Virus record (IMG/VR): IMGVR_UViG_3300025087_000044
Location: 1 to 64,000 of that record
Length of the DNA stretch: 64,000 bases
Source: a virus
Direction: 5' to 3' (one strand)
The notes beneath the pieces were generated by a model. That model did not search any database. It saw nothing but the letters and a program-made list of their open reading frames with translations, and had not been told where the DNA came from. Positions within the stretch are counted from its first letter, which is position 1. Each line of letters begins with the position of its first letter. Both the position numbers and the translations under genes were made by a program. Of the stretch, positions 63,731-64,000 are shown piece after piece.

Positions 63731-64000
63731 ATGGAAGAAGTTGTCAATCCCAAAATAAGTACCGAGGCAAGGATAGGGTATACCGTTAAGGCAAATCAAT
63801 GGAGTGCTAAAGGTGGATTGATAAGTCATCTCATGAAGACTGAGCCTGGATTTAGAGAGTTCTTTCATGAAGAGATAATGAAGAAGAGTATTCCTGTTGG
63901 AGTGTTTATTGCTAGAATGAGAGAAAAGTTTCCCAAGCTTGATGAAGAGATGTATCCGTGTGAAGCTACGGTATATAACTATAAGAGGAAGTTAAAGAAA
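63731..64000 (+). CDS. Hypothetical protein, 3' end outside the window
   Basis: 90 residues visible (MEEVVNPKISTEARIGYTVK; EEIMKKSIPVGVFIARMREK). It continues beyond the window. A helix-turn-helix-like fold is possible in the basic end (CEATVYNYKRKLKK). No family assigned. Confidence 0.6.
   Translation, partial: MEEVVNPKISTEARIGYTVKANQWSAKGGLISHLMKTEPGFREFFHEEIMKKSIPVGVFIARMREKFPKLDEEMYPCEATVYNYKRKLKK

Noticed and set aside
1-64000. Recoded genetic code (TAG or TGA read as sense)
   Set aside because: All three stops end clearly delimited genes, for example RtcB ends in TAG and many genes in ATGA overlaps. Only two isolated in-frame stops were found.
1-64000. CRISPR array
   Set aside because: No regularly spaced identical repeats with unique spacers were seen; the 38.9 kb repeat is a coding hexamer tract.

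Overview
The window is part of a tailed double-stranded DNA phage genome, or an integrated copy of one. It carries a complete podovirus-type virion module: terminase, portal, scaffold, HK97-fold capsid, a T7-like adaptor and nozzle, fibres, and ejected proteins with peptidase and ADP-ribosyltransferase domains. No bacterial housekeeping genes are visible. The host cannot be named. Most genes lack a Shine-Dalgarno sequence and start in an A/T-rich context with T just before ATG. Promoters are sigma70-like. The endolysin C-terminus resembles a wall or surface repeat I associate with Patescibacteria; this is only a weak hint. UAA, UAG and UGA all serve as stops, so the genetic code looks standard.

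Layout. 1-2.9 kb (+): small accessory genes and a DUF1064-type nuclease invaded by an HNH gene. The module ends at a bidirectional terminator near 2.93 kb. 2.96-31.8 kb (-): the late operon, read leftward from a promoter at about 31.97 kb. In transcription order it runs through packaging, portal, scaffold, capsid, fibres, lysis genes with three odd tRNA-like genes, M23 endolysin, adaptor, nozzle, fibre and ejected proteins. 31.8-32.16 kb: control region with divergent promoters around one DnaA box, plus structured leaders on both sides. 32.2-41.9 kb (+): DnaD-like initiator, primase-helicase, SSB and many small genes. 42-51 kb (+): structured RNAs, ribbon-helix-helix-like regulators, RNase H, an intein-bearing RtcB, tRNA-Cys, an Rnl2-type RNA ligase and a PD-(D/E)XK nuclease. 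51-64 kb (+): small genes, tRNA-Ile, HNH genes, a SWIM protein, glycosyltransferases, a ParB-like protein, tRNA-Gly and a structured RNA containing a hammerhead ribozyme.

How it works together. The DnaD-like protein probably loads the primase-helicase at an origin near 32 kb. Several early operons share a promoter type (TTTACA, 16-17 bp, TGC, TATAAT) with a DnaA box upstream. RtcB, the Rnl2-like ligase and the phage tRNAs look like an RNA-repair set that could counter host tRNA-cleaving defences.

The most unusual signals are: (1) three HNH genes inserted near the end of terL, rtcB and the DUF1064 gene, each accompanied by a second version of the interrupted gene end; (2) a two-member structured RNA family at 32.1 and 42.1 kb; (3) a hammerhead ribozyme in a pseudoknotted RNA after tRNA-Gly; (4) two coding genes whose stop codon is U8-A9-R10 of an overlapping tRNA; (5) tRNA-like genes with abnormal anticodon arms, one of which shares an exact 30-nt 3' end with a truncated gene 22 kb away.
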